DNA of 64,000 nt, taken from positions 63,579,240 through 63,643,239 of the forward strand of contig CM055096.1 of NCBI GenBank assembly GCA_029204225.1, given 5' to 3'. The stretch comes from Diphasiastrum complanatum. Taxonomy: Eukaryota; Streptophyta; Lycopodiopsida; Lycopodiales; Lycopodiaceae. A program made the position numbers and the translations under genes. Of the stretch, positions 12,585 through 24,869 are shown one piece after another; the first letter of the stretch is position 1, and the number at the start of each line of letters is the position of its first letter. The notes under the pieces were generated by a model that was not told the origin of the DNA, made no database searches, and saw only the letters and a list, made by a program, of their open reading frames with translations.

Positions 12585-13572
12585 AACACTAAGCTTATCA
12601 ATTTAACACTAGCATCAACGTAACACTATTTGTAATAGCAATTAACACTACATAAGCATCAAAATCTCATTAATATTGATCATAATCATTGATTAGCAAG
12701 GGAGGTGTCATGCATCTGCACCAAGCTCTCAAGCATGATTTAACACTACCCAAAAAACACAAAACAACAAAAGGAAATTCAATGTAACCAAAAGCATGAG
12801 AGAGAGCAAGGCTAGAAGCATGGATATTCACAATGAAATCACAATAAAATCTCCTCCTCTTGATTGATCATGCAAAATGAGTACGAGAGGTGTCTTTTTA
12901 TGGTTGAGGTAGGCCCTTCATCCTTTCATTCTATTGGTTGCCTATGTGGCACACCTCTTACTTCTATTGGTTGGCCTAGGCAGTGCCCACGTGAAGTCCA
13001 TATGATTCCCATGTGACACTGCCACCTCAGCCTATAGCTTATTAACTAGACTTTGGCCTCTCCTACTCTATTTTAGCTCTATTGGCCCATGCCATCTATT
13101 TTAACTTTAACAAACTAATGTATGTACAATTAGTAGTGCTCATTGGGGTGGGCTTACACTCGCAGGAGGCCATCCTCCCTCTCACTTATTGCATTGATGG
13201 CAGACATTCATCATTGTTGCCCCAACAAAATCATCATTGCTGGAGGCCTAAACCCATGATGGTGGAATTATATGGAACTGGCAATGACTCACTGGAAAGT
13301 GGTTGATGTGGCCCAATTAGGCTACTGATGTGTCCCAATGATGTTTCTCACTCTATTCCTAGTCTAGGGAGGGCCTTGGAGAGTATAAGTATACCCATAG
13401 GCCACCTTTTGGAGAGAGCTTGAAATAGTGGCTACATGCTACCATAGTGTGCTCTCGCTCCTTCTACTATTGAGACATGGCAAGCGTCGCTCCTTCCACT
13501 ATTGAGACATGGCAAGCGTTCCATAGCCTGAGGGCTAGATCCGATTGATCTAGGTTTGATTGGGTTAGATTG

Positions 13573-13702
<130 letters not shown>

Positions 13703-15393
13703 CATCAGCCGCCTGCCATCGGTGGGCACATTTCACTAGTTTGAATATTAAAAAAATGTTCATAAAGTTGTAAAAGCTAGCACACCGGCGTGGTAGCATA
13801 AAAAACAATTCAAAATTTTTCTTTTTCTTAAAAACTAAGTTTTTTTGGTTGGATTTGAATTTTTTTTCATTTTTGTCCTTGACTGTGAAATCCTTTCTTA
13901 AAGTTATTTTGTTTCTCAAAACAAGTTTTTCATGCTAGACAAATTTTGCAATTCTACAATATTTTGTCTAGCACCATAATTACTCAATGTTTGCTAGGAT
14001 TTCTTGTTTCTCTTTAAAAATAACTTCCAAAAATCTCCATCGATTATATTAGCCAATGCTTTGAACCATTTATGGGAGTTGAATCTTCTATAACATGGAC
14101 ATGCAAGATTCATTCAAAATCAAATGATGAGTCATTCACCCATTTCGTAGAGAGTATTGATGCATTGATCCATGATTATTAGTCTTATGGTAATTCTTAA
14201 TGAAGTAGCAACCACATTTATTGAGGAGGCTTGTAGCCATGAAAGTTCAAATTTGGGTCATTGGGTCTTCCCTTGAATGCAAAATATACATGACTCACTA
14301 AAATTCAAAAGAGGGAGCAAGATCTTTCAACAAAGAAAATTGTTGTCAATTGATTCAAGTTTGGCATCCTAATAGAAAAGACTATTGTAAAATTCATCAA
14401 ATGTCTAAATCACATCAATTTCTAAAGTAATTGTAAAGTTACCCTAAGTTCTAGACATTTGGGGTAGATTTTCAAAGCATTGAAAGGTTTTCTTGTTGAT
14501 TTGGATGCCATTATATAGGGAGATTTTTACAAGTGCACGGAAATTTTTTGGCAAAAATTGTTATCTTGTGGGGAAAGTATGTTGTCTACTTTGTTTTGTT
14601 TTTTTTTTTTTTCATTTTGAAGCATCACAATTTGTTTCAATCAAATGACTTTTGTGAGATTTTGAAGGAAAAGGTGAAGGACATAACTATGTTAATTATG
14701 CCAAGACAAAGCTAAGAAATTATTTGAAACTCAATGACCACTACCCAGAAAGGGTACAAGCCACATCGAGAAGATTGTGAACACAAGGAAATGATGGAAC
14801 TACCCAATTAGCCTTGATAAAAGAATGAGATGAACTAAAATTACCAATACTACAAGCAATGAGAACCCTCTACTAGGAGGAGTGATGTAAGAATAATATC
14901 ATCAAGACATACACTTGGAATGTTAATCTTATGATCTATAGGGCTGCCTGCCAATATTCTTAGCGATTATAATTTCAAGCTCACCGGACAATTATATTCA
15001 ATTGTATCTTCTAAATTTAACCCTTAATTACAATTTTTGGATCATCGTCAGTCGAACAAAACTAATCAGACAATGGAGGATATGATGAGGGTGTGTGTCT
15101 CGTATAAGCAATCTATTGGGAAGTGTATCTTCCTTCGATTGAGTAGTCTTATTATTGTGATAAACATTTGGTGATTGTGTGCAGTTCATTTATGCTTATG
15201 AAGGCATTTCAGCCACATTCACCTGTCAATATTGAATCAAGATCTGTTTGTTTTTAGAAAGCAATCAATTTTCTATGTGATGTGTAGGGAATGTTGTAGT
15301 TAGCTTGTCAAAATTTTAATGTTGGACAATGGGTGATGTGTTTGAGATTTTCAAGGATTCTACTGTGTGTGTATGGGCCAAGGAAATCTTATG
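13703..15393. other. Intergenic, no gene seen
   Basis: AT-rich with only short open frames and a poly-T run near 14,600. No supported feature. Confidence 0.6.
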
Positions 15394-15587
15394 GTATCTC
15401 CTTTATGTAAACTAATTTTTAGTCTACTCACATGAAATAGCAAATACACTATAACACCCATAGGAAATCTAACTAGTAAGCTAAAAATCCAATTTTTTTG
15501 AAAATCTTATTAGATTTCCTATGGGTGTTATAGTGTATTTGCTATTTCATGTGAGTAGATTGAAAATTAGTTTACATAAAGGAGATA
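15394..15587. repeat. Near-perfect inverted repeat, 77-bp arms
   Basis: The left arm 15,394-15,470 pairs with the right arm 15,511-15,587 with about three mismatches, around a 40-base spacer. A transcript would fold into one long stem. The arms are AT-rich and carry no TIR signature I know. It may be a recent inverted duplication, a foldback element or a small-RNA precursor; the sequence does not decide. Confidence 0.85.
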
Positions 15588-16990
15588 TTTTCGCATACGA
15601 AGATGATTTCTTCAAAGATATTTGTCAAAGAACTCCTTTAGAATTCAAAAGTTTTCGGATCCACATTAAGAGCCTATTGCCTGGTAACCAAACTTTTGGT
15701 TCAATGGGAAAGATGTTTTTGTGTTGAAGATTCTTGGGAGCGAATTGATTCGTCAATGATGAAATTTTCTCATTTTTCATTCTGAGGTTAATATAAGGGG
15801 AGAAAAATGTTATAGCCATAGATGCATGTAGTTGGCTTTAGGCTTGTTTTAAACTATAAGATAGCCTTAACTAGAAATAGATATTTGTTTCTATTTGGTT
15901 AAGGGTCTGCTTCATGCCAGAGTGGTTGTGCATGATGTCTATATTTGGATATTGTAGCAATGCATGGAAGGGCCCGATGCACCTGAATGAAGAATTTGCA
16001 TGTCATATGGAGGCTAGAGTTTTTGAAAGCATATCAATATCCTCACCCTTGTTGTTCGAGATACTATGAATATGGTTGATTGCTCGAGAATTCTATGCTC
16101 TAAGCTACCATAATATCTAGGATGGGGGGTGTTTGAAATGTTCATTAAATTGTTGGTTGAGTGGTTCGTGCCACAACTTGTATTCTTGTGCGATTGTTTG
16201 TACTCCAAGGATCATGTGTTAAATTGTGATTCCCCATGTCCAAAATATAAACCTTCTTCTTCCATACAAGGCTACATCTCAAAGGAATCATTTACATAGG
16301 AAATGATCCTTCTAGTGACCTTACAATTGGTAAGGGTCATTTGAGAACTTTTGACAAGCCTATAAGGGTGAGATGTAACTTCTAAAATTAACTGAACCAC
16401 TTGTAAAGGTCACTAGAAACAACATTCCCTTGCATAATGGTTGAGTCAAAAAAAGTCTCACTCCAAAATGAACATAAGATGTGTGATCAAAATTTTCTAA
16501 GCATCATCTTATTTGATAAATAGATTCAATGTATTGGTCAAAAAAATTTCAATAATAAAATCTATTTTATAAGGAAAACTTTTTACTTTATGGACGTTTT
16601 GTGATTTATCGAGCACATGAATTTCATAGAAGATACGTTGATTCAATATAGTGGATATACGTTTGTTCAAAAAATTTGAGATAGATCTTTACTTGGACCA
16701 ATGGTAGATAGCCCATTACGAGCTCAAGAGTAAATGGGCACATACCCTAAAGGTGTGGAAGAGGGTTTGGAAATCACGCGCCAAGACCTTCCTCTCAAGG
16801 TGAAGCTCATAAGATGATTTTTGGCTTATTCTTTTTTTTCTAACTTGAATTAAAAAATTCAAACTCCCCCCCTTCAATTGAAATCTTGCAAAGACATGGG
16901 CTTTTCATTGACCCAAAAAACTTCGACTTATTTTTCTTTGTATTTTGAAGAGCTTTATACTTAACAATGTCTTGACGGCAAAGATTGGGC
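15588..16990. other. No gene; weak inverted motif near 16,309-16,420
   Basis: 'ctagtgaccttacaa' near 16,312 has an inverted partner 'ttgtaaaggtcactag' near 16,402. A similar 'ctagtgacctttg' with 'aaaggtcacc' lies at 21,311-21,354. A short MITE family is possible. The rest is featureless. Confidence 0.35.
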
Positions 16991-17288
16991 CATTATCTCC
17001 ATAAGTCACCCAACGGGGTTGGCTCAACTGGTTAGCTTGGCATCCAAAGTTTCTTTGGTCCCAGGTTCGAGCCTCCCCTTGGAAACCAAGAAGCATTATC
17101 TCCATAAGTCACCCAACGGGGTTGGCTCAACTGGTTAGCTTGGCATCCAAAGTTTCTTTGGTTCCAGGTTCGAGCCTCCCCTTGGAAAATTATCTCCATA
17201 AGTCCCAACGGGGTTGGCTCAACTGGTTAGCTTGGCATCCAAAGTTTCTTTGGTCCCAGGTTTGAGCCTCCCCTTGAAACCAAGAAGC
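16991..17288 (+). repeat. Three tandem tRNA-like monomers (SINE-head type)
   Basis: Three units of 95-103 bp start at 16,991, 17,094 and 17,189. Each has a Pol III A-box-like 'tggctcaactgg' (first at 17,020) and a B-box 'ggttcgagcc' about 43 bp later (17,064 and 17,167; degenerate 'ggtttgagcc' at 17,259 in the third). Box spacing fits a tRNA-derived SINE head. A clean acceptor stem and 3' tail are missing, so these are not called as tRNA genes. Confidence 0.75.
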
Positions 17289-17990
17289 ATTATCTCCATA
17301 AAGAGCATCATAAAATTAAAAAAAGTCGCATTTTACTCGACCCTTGAGACTTTTTAGATTTCAACACGCGGGCCCTAGGGCCAAGGCTCTAAAATCTGGA
17401 AAAGCTCTTGGGGCCAAGACTTTGAGGGCTTCCCCTATAATGAATGACTAGTCTTGACTCTAGAGGTGGACACAAGGTCAAGCATTTCTCCTTTGGAGCG
17501 TGTGACCAAGCCACTTGTGGGAAGTTTGAGAACATAATTTGGTGGTAATTCTTATTTGAAGTATTTCGCACACGTTAGTAAACAAGAATCACGTGCTCAA
17601 TAATGACTTGTGCTTATAAAATAATAACCCTAATTCAAAGTCTGACTTAGTAGTAGTAAGTACGTAGACTTAAGGAATGAATGTAGATTATAACCTCGTT
17701 TGAGTTCTTCCAATAGGGAAAAACCACACGTGCTCAAACAACAGGTGCTCCACCAATCTCAGGGCTTGAGCGATAAGATTTTGTGCACGTTTGTAGATAG
17801 GGGAAATGGCATGTGCTCAAATAATGTCGGGACCCTTTTGGATCTTGTGTCTGAAGAGATCATAATTAATGTGTGGAAATGATGCCGTCCGGTCCAGATT
17901 CTAGAATGTTGCAATTTCAGAAGAAGAGGACTGAGGAGTTTCTATCTCATTAATATTGCGAGAGATTTCGCAGGTACAATGCAAGAAAAA
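17289..17990. other. No gene seen
   Basis: Short frames only. The phrase 'cacgtgctcaa' recurs with variation near 17,592, 17,728 and 17,811, the only pattern noticed. Confidence 0.45.
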
Positions 17991-17999
17991 GTAGCGACA

Positions 18000-18560
18000 G
18001 CAACACTGATTAATGAATAATGACAGCATTATAGCTATTTCATAGATCAGCTCCTTTGTTGTGAGATCATAAAGTACCAGTGGCAACAACATGGCTCATT
18101 CATAGTCAGCTCCTTCGGTGAGAAATAATTTCGGTTGAAATAAATTAAAGTAGTAGCAGCGAATGCAGGCAGCATAGCTCATTCATAGATGATCATCTCG
18201 TTGGGTGTGAGTCATGAGATAAGGTAACAGCAAAAAATGGCTGCATAGCTGATCAGCTCCTTTGATGTGAATTAAAGTAGCAGTTGTGAATGGCAGCATA
18301 TCTAATCCGTAGATCAGCTGCTTTGGTATGAGATGAAGCAAGGAATTACGGCATAGCATAGCTGATTCATAGATTCGCTTCTTTTGTGTGAGATTTTCAT
18401 GCACTGGAGTAATACAATCTGGATTGCAACATAGCTTCATAGATCGGCTCCTCTGGTCTGAGATGTTCATGCTCTGGCGGCTGGAGTCATAATCTGGATT
18501 GTAGCGCTAGCATAGCTGCTTCAAAGATCAGTTCCTCAGGTCTGAGATATTCTTGCCCAA
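18000..18560. repeat. Degenerate tandem array, about eight 55-80-bp units
   Basis: Units centred near 18,045, 18,105, 18,190, 18,250, 18,315, 18,370, 18,440 and 18,525 share 'cat(a/g)gat(c)agctcctttggt(g)tgagat' with variable spacers containing 'gcatagct'. The array runs into the second copy of the segmental duplication. A related unit appears at the window's left edge. Confidence 0.7.
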
Positions 18561-19842
18561 GAGTAATTATCTGGATTGCGGGGCTAATTGGGAGTCACAG
18601 CAGCAACTGCAAATCCTCACGATGGATGGGACAGACTTGTATGGCTTCTGTGACTTAAGAGGCCAATATAATGAATGGAATATTGGAGAGACTACACACC
18701 AACAACTGGAAATGTTGCTGGATCGTTTTGGATGGTCCTACGTTGTTACTTGGTCACTCAATTCTCATAACAGGTTCGGTCATTCTGTCGGTCTCTCCTT
18801 GTTGCTGAGATCCAGCTCCTAGTCGCTGGTGCATTAGATAATGTAATGACGCTGATTCTCTGGTTAGACTAAATGTGCGCTTTTTCTTTTGTTTCAGATC
18901 ACTGATATGGAACGACGGATTGGAGATGCTGAACGGTAACGGCCGCCAATTATGCTGCCCTCCGCAGTGCGAAACCCAGCTTAATAAAGACTCTTTCTAC
19001 ACGATCTACAAATCGTGCGTATTTGCTGCAGGATATGGGTTCGTACTTTGCAAACCTTCACTTTTTCTGGCAATAGTAAAATTTAAAGATCCCGGCTTTT
19101 ACATGAAGTACCTCTCGATTTCTGTCTCATATGTCATAATCCAACTCTTATTTATGACTGTTCGATATTCTAACTACGACTGCCATTGCCAAAATTTGAG
19201 ATTGCATTGTGGGATTATTGCATGGTGCTGGGCAGATTCGCTGGCGTTGCTTTCCAAAAAGGACAATATCTGTGGTTAAATGGCAGACAAGCTCTCGAAA
19301 GTAGAGAATCGCAGCAAACGCAGTTCTTAAAGGTGTGAAATAAGTCATGCCTTTCAAAGATCAAATAAGGGATGGCATACGGTTTCGTTATGATCCATGC
19401 AATTTGGAGTTCACTTGTTTGCGTGTTACGATATCATCTTATGTTCTGATTGTTTGCTTTCTGATGCAGGATGCCAACATTGAGGTGAGCAATATCTTCT
19501 CAACAATCATCGTGTCAAATAATCCGCTATTTCACCTGACATATTGATTGAAAAGAATCATGAAAAAGCTGAGCTCTATTAGCACTCTATTAGCACAACA
19601 GCCAAAAAGTAGAAACAGAAGGCTGCCACTACCGTATTATTCTAAAGTTTAATGCGTTTGCTATAAACTATTGATTGAAACAGACACTCCTCTGCATACC
19701 ATGCCAAGATGGTGTATTGGAGCTGGGAACCGTGAAGCAAGTAAGCAATTTCTTTCTCCTTCTCAATTCTGCTGAAATGTGCATGCGTATAATATCAGAC
19801 TGAACAACAGGGAGAATACAAATGAGTTGGCATAATGTGGGG

Positions 19843-19905
<63 letters not shown>
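18540..19905. repeat. Segmental duplication, copy 2
   Basis: Direct partner of 1-1,290. It retains better splice-like signals: 'gtttcag' at 18,891-18,897 precedes an open stretch reading ITDMERRIGDAE, which ends at a GTAACG donor-like site. A small GATGCCAACATTGAG block after 'gatgcag' near 19,470 is followed by GTGAGC. These look like small exons of a charged, perhaps coiled-coil protein that I do not recognise. No continuous coding path could be built. Confidence 0.55.
19846..19902. repeat. (GA)n microsatellite
   Basis: A 57-bp GA run at the end of the second duplication copy, matching the GA run that closes the first copy. Confidence 0.97.
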
Positions 19906-19907
<2 letters not shown>

Positions 19908-20238
19908 AATCACAGAGGGTTAGATTTAGGGCTTACTATGTGTCCCATCAGAGATTATCTACTTAGGGGCGTATATTCAGGAGGAGGGGGGACGAAATGG
20001 AGGGTATTATTTTTTATGGATGGAGAGGAGCATTTCAAGGGTGATAAGGATGGATGGCTAAGTAAATCTATTAAGGAGGCTTAAAATCGAAGAAAAGCCC
20101 CTTGCTATTTGTTGACCAAAAGTCATGGGAATCTCAAAAGAGTGATCTCATTTTTGTAATGGAGTGCTTAAGAACATAATCGCAAAGATGTGGTTGGGGA
20201 CACCCATTGCTCCAATTGGGTAGAGAAAGAGAGGAGAC

Positions 20239-20707
20239 CAGTGTTGGGCAGGTATCAAAATTTTTTATACCAGCCGGGTCAGGGTATTGCAGTTTTTTAG
20301 GAAATGTAATATCAGTAGGGTATCTATCAACATAAGGAGGTATAGTTGTAGACTGGTATAGACTGGGCTGATATCACAAGGGTGATACCAACCGGTTATC
20401 AACCCGGGTATCAACATGTACGAATTGCTATAAATATACTTTTTAAAGTGTAATATTATAATTTAAAATATTAAAAATCTGAGATAACAAAAAAATACTA
20501 AAAATAGTACTACTATTGATACCACGACAAAAATCGACAAAATCTCCCCAATTTGGGTATCAACATGAATAGTAAAATAGTTAATACTGGGTGTCCGGTC
20601 CTAGACCCTGGTAATAGAAATCATATACCAGTCGGGCCGGTTTTTTAATACCATGTTGATACCCATTATTGATACCAACCGTGACCCTATATACCTGCCC
20701 AACACTG
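20239..20707. mobile_element. Non-autonomous hAT-type MITE, complete
   Basis: The 469-bp element has 17-bp perfect terminal inverted repeats, CAGTGTTGGGCAGGTAT and its reverse complement. It is flanked by a perfect 8-bp direct repeat GAGGAGAC at 20,231-20,238 and 20,708-20,715. An 8-bp duplication and CA(G/A)xG-type ends are hallmarks of the hAT superfamily. The interior is non-coding and repeats 'ggtatcaac'-like words in both orientations, so it can fold extensively. It depends on a hAT transposase elsewhere. Confidence 0.92.
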
Positions 20708-20715
20708 GAGGAGAC

Positions 20716-21523
20716 CTTTGTGGAGTAGTAAGTTTTACCATGAAAGAATAGGCACTCTAATATTCGGCCCTAAAATTCAAGGAAATAGTTTTTCTAGAGA
20801 CCTTACTTGATCAATTGCTTGCTTGCTTGTTATAACTTCCCAAATGACCTTGGCTAGAAATATTTATTGGTCATCCAAGTCATTTTCAAAGTCTTTCAAA
20901 GTCATGTTTTGCCCTAATAGGCTTGTCGTAGCTGCTCATGTGAACCTACCACCAATAAAGGGAATATAAAGACCATCCACTTACACATACTAGTTTTTCT
21001 CAAACTCAGTTTCACTTATAATTCAAGTTTGGAACTAAAATAAAAATTTAAGTTTCACTTATAATTCAAGTTTGGAACTAAAATAAAAATTCAACTTATA
21101 ATGGAAAAGTTTCACTCACAAAATATACCTACCAAGTATGTAGTGAAACTCCAAATTGAAAGTATTTGTATAGCTTTTATTGTTCATGGAGTCTTTGCTT
21201 TGCTCATAGAAGTTTTGACAAATTTGGTGCATTAGTTAAAAAATATATAACAATTTTTGGTAATAGTAAATATAATCAAAGCTCAACTTTAACATAACAA
21301 AATGGTCTTTCTAGTGACCTTTGATGTTGATAAGGGGCCTATAAAGGTCACCAAAAGATGTAAGAATTCATATACTAGTTTTTATTATTTCAAATCCTTA
21401 TAGAAATATTTTTTTATAGTAATTCTCATCCTCATAGAAAATTTCCTAAATTTTATAGATTTTTTTGTAAAAAAATGTGGCTTTCTCTAATGTTGTGTTT
21501 GTAATATTTATTTTCATGCTCAG
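20716..21523. other. No gene; short direct duplication near 21,010-21,095
   Basis: A 43-bp phrase containing 'ttcacttataattcaagttt' is repeated head to tail near 21,010 and 21,053. Otherwise AT-rich. I looked here for the missing first exon of the bHLH gene and found none. Confidence 0.5.
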
Positions 21524-23320
21524 ATACAAGAGGACTTTTATCTTGTCCAAAGCATCTGCCTTTTCTTATCAAAAAAAGGAATCACGATTGACGACGACGT
21601 ATATGCTAGCTGGCTTGTGGAGCATTTGCCTGAATCATTTGCAGCAGAAAATCATCCTATACAAAATGAGCTCACTACCATTCCAAAGATAGATGAGAAG
21701 CCAAAGAGACTAGGGTATTCAACTTTGATGAGTCATGATCTTCGAGGTACCAACATTATTCCTATTTGGCAACCTCAAGGAAATTCATTTGAATCACTAT
21801 TGCAAGAGCAAGAACTAGATACAAGTATAGAAAATCACACCTTGAATATATATCAACTAGAGGGTCCACCTAGTTCACTCAATCCAGAGCATCATCTTCT
21901 TGCTACAAAATCTGATAATGTAATAAAGCCAATTTTCACATCATCTAATGAAAAGTCTCCACAAGCTGATTCTAACATTTTCACTAAATGCCAAGAGTTG
22001 CGAATTCCAAACCAAATTCTTGCTCATTGGAATGTAGAAACAACTACAAGGAATCAGTGGATGTTGAAGAAGTGTGTGCATGGTATTTCGAGAGAAGTGG
22101 AAGTTGACAAAGCTAGAGTCGATCCACTTCAAACTTCTTCATCAAGTCATGGTGGCTCAACTAAACGAAGCTCCTCCCTTAGTATAGAAGAAGTACCAAA
22201 TAATCACACAATCGCTGAAAGGAAAAGGAGGAAAAACCAAGGCCAACAATTCAGTACTTTGAGATCTCTCATCCCATTTGCCTCAAAGGTAACTATTTGA
22301 ACATGTGATATTTCAGTTGTTTGAAGTTTAAAAATTATGCAATTGTTGGATTGAGAATGTTAAAAAGTTTCAAATGTTTGTATAGAGTCATGTAAATAAG
22401 ATACATTGAGGATTGGTTATGTTTTTTTTGAAGACTTGATGTACTAGTGACATAGTTTATTATAAAAAGACATTTTTAACAATTTTGTTATTTGCTGGTG
22501 TTATAATAGGGTGATAAACTTTCAATCCTTCAAAATGCCATTGTATATATGAAGCAAGTTAAAGACAAGGTTGGGGTTCTTGAGCAAGAAAATAGAGAGC
22601 TTCAATCAACTATAACAAACAACAACTTGCCCAGATTGCCTCAAGCTCGAGCTGATGCAAAGGCCAAAGAAGTGATGTCTTCACCTATCTCTTCTGTAGA
22701 GGAGGTCTTTCGTGCATTCAAGGAAGACATAGCTAGTTCAAGTTTGACTGCTTCAGGCACAGGTGGAAACGATATGGATCAAATAATTAAGGTTGATCAC
22801 ATACATGAGAGAAGTATCAGTATTGAGGTTTGTTGCCAAAAAAAGACCCCAGATCTTTTAATCCATATTTTTTCTTGTGTGCTACATATGGGATTTGAAG
22901 TGATATCGTCTGTTCAATCCTCAACTTTGGACGAGCTTTACATCTCTATGACAGCATATGATCTGGTTCGCTTTGAAACCCCTTTTCAATATGTAAATAA
23001 TTGCTTATTTTTGTATTTACTACATTTAGCTTTTATCAAGAGACTCCTAAACATGAACTTAATATTGTAAAATATCCATTTGATGTTGTAGACGATTTGC
23101 AGCACTAGTGTTATAAGAAAAAACTTCTTTTAAAATAAATTTGTACTGCATTTAGCAAGTTAGAAAGCAACAAAGACTTATAATGATGCAAATTGTTTTT
23201 GGATCTACTTAGCAGGTGGGCAAGAGAGATTACCAACGATTATGTGTTGAAATCGAAGAGGATATCAAAAGATTATTGTACAGGATAGTTCTATCAAAGT
23301 CAAGATGTGTGACAAAGTGA
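21524..23320 (+). CDS. bHLH transcription factor with ACT-like C-terminus, 5' incomplete
   Basis: A plant basic helix-loop-helix DNA-binding factor. An open exon follows 'ctcag' at 21,519-21,523 and starts IQEDFYLVQS. It runs through an acidic, Ser-rich region into the basic part NHTIAERKRRKNQGQQF (His, Glu and Arg E-box contacts present), with helix 1 ending at ASK before a GTAACT donor at 22,290. The next exon from 22,510 supplies loop and helix 2 (GDKLSILQNAIVYMKQ), a short Leu-rich coil and an ACT-like stretch near SISIEVCC. A last exon, 23,216-23,320, follows 'agcag' and ends VTK then TGA; it joins in phase to a donor near 22,994. I cannot find exon 1 or a start codon in the 800 bp upstream, so the gene is split by a longer intron, truncated, or a pseudogene. 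Helix 2 and the basic region are otherwise intact. Confidence 0.8.
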
Positions 23321-23769
23321 CAAACACTACACATTTGTATCATAGTACATGAAGTTGTAGACTAGCATTTGGATTCCATGAGATGATGAAACAGCTATAA
23401 TACTACTACCTAAGTTTTAGCAGTTTTAGCCCTAGGTGATGCATATCGTAATTTAGTACAACCACATATGATGGAGAATTTTGCTAAGAGATCATATACT
23501 TGATACGAATGGGAGGCTTTTTGAGAATCTCACCCAACAGACTCCAACCACATAAATTTTTTTCAAGTGGAGAATTTGAACTTTTATATTCATGAGAGAT
23601 GTAAATAGACATCAATTTGAATCATATTTTGTCCATGAAAATCATGGAGAGTCTACGACCATTATGTTGTCGAATTGGTAAGTGCTTCCTATCATAATTG
23701 ATTTGCCAACTCCCTAGTGCTCTTGGGCTAGATCAGAAGATATATAGGATTGGTTAGGTTGGTTTAGTC

Positions 23770-23895
23770 TACTGCACTTCCCCTTGGTGTTCTTGGAGCT
23801 CTACCGAGATTATGTGAGGAGATCATCATTGTTGTTGTGTATGTGGAGGACACCCTGATACTATGCAGAAGCGAAGACGTTTTACTACTATGCAT
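23770..23895 (+). pseudogene. Ty1/copia reverse transcriptase remnant
   Basis: The stretch IIIVVVYVEDTLI near 23,826-23,862 corresponds to the copia RT catalytic box (usually YVDDML/I), with the first Asp changed to Glu. No other pol domain is attached, so it is a short decayed fragment downstream of the bHLH gene. Confidence 0.55.
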
Positions 23896-24030
23896 GAATG
23901 ATTGGATCACATTAATAAAAAATGACCAAATGTTAACAACAAAGTATAAAAAGAGAAATAAAACACTGTGGCATGTGTATTGTAAGTCCACGTGTGAGTA
24001 CTTGTTAATAAACTTCTACGGCATGCGTGA

Positions 24031-24744
24031 TGTAAGACCATGGGTAGAAGCTTAAATCAATTTTAAACTTCTAAGTTAGAAAACTTAATCTTAGAAACTT
24101 AAGCTTAGAAATTAAAGATTCCAAGTTATCTTAAGTTCTAAGTTTAGAGACTCAAGCTTTCTAAGTTAGAAGTTGTGAGTCTTAGAATGGCAAGTTTAGA
24201 ACACTAAACCCATAAGTTAGTGGAAACTTATGGAAGGCTCTTCTTGCTATAAGAAGAGAGGCATTTTTCTTGTAAATAACACATTGAGATTATGACAAAT
24301 TGCCATCTTGTTATTTCTTTGTGTTCCCTTTGGAAGGTGAATAGCTTGAGAGAAGGTGCTCGGGCCTCCTCTTGCCTCCTTTTCATAGGAATTATTTGTG
24401 GCATGCTTTTTATGATTTATGCTTAGTTAGCCGCAATTGTTATTTATCATTTTCCTTTGGGTGTTAGTTAGGTGTAGATTAACGAGTTTGCTAGTTGGGA
24501 AGTCTTAGCAAGCTCTAGTTTAGATCAATAACTTGTTAGTTGGGAAGCCTTAACAAGTCTAGATTGTTCCTAGTCTTCAAGCACCAGTTGGCAAGCCTTG
24601 GTGTTCCTCCTTTTGTTTATGCTCTCTCCTTTTATTTGTAAGCTTTATGTAGATCTTAGAAAGTGGATGAATCGGTCTACCGCTACACTACAACCTGAAC
24701 CATAGATAGACCTAGTCACCGCATGAATAGATTAACTTCCAACA
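24031..24744 (+). repeat. Probable LTR ending at a primer site
   Basis: Ends in 'cttccaaca' at 24,744, immediately followed by 'ttagcgtcgttgccgc', a degenerate tRNA-Asp primer site (24,745-24,760). A possible TG start lies at 24,031. A TATA-like 'gctataagaagag' lies near 24,247. No gag or pol follows, because the H3-element copy begins about 110 bp later. The start is a guess. Confidence 0.5.
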
Positions 24745-24869
24745 TTAGCGTCGTTGCCGCTTTTTAAATTTTTCTTACATAGCTTACCTTTTTTTTTTTT
24801 TTTGCTATTGCTATGTGCTTGTGTGTGTGTTCGCATGTTATTCTACTACACACTACAACACTTGTTGTC

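Noticed and set aside
12463-12750. CRISPR array from repeated 'taacact' words
   Set aside because: Repeats are 7 bp, irregularly spaced and in plant DNA; the longer unit occurs only twice with no spacers.
16991-17288. Functional tRNA genes
   Set aside because: A and B boxes are present, but a paired acceptor stem and standard anticodon arm could not be drawn, and the third unit's B box is changed. Called as SINE-like monomers instead.
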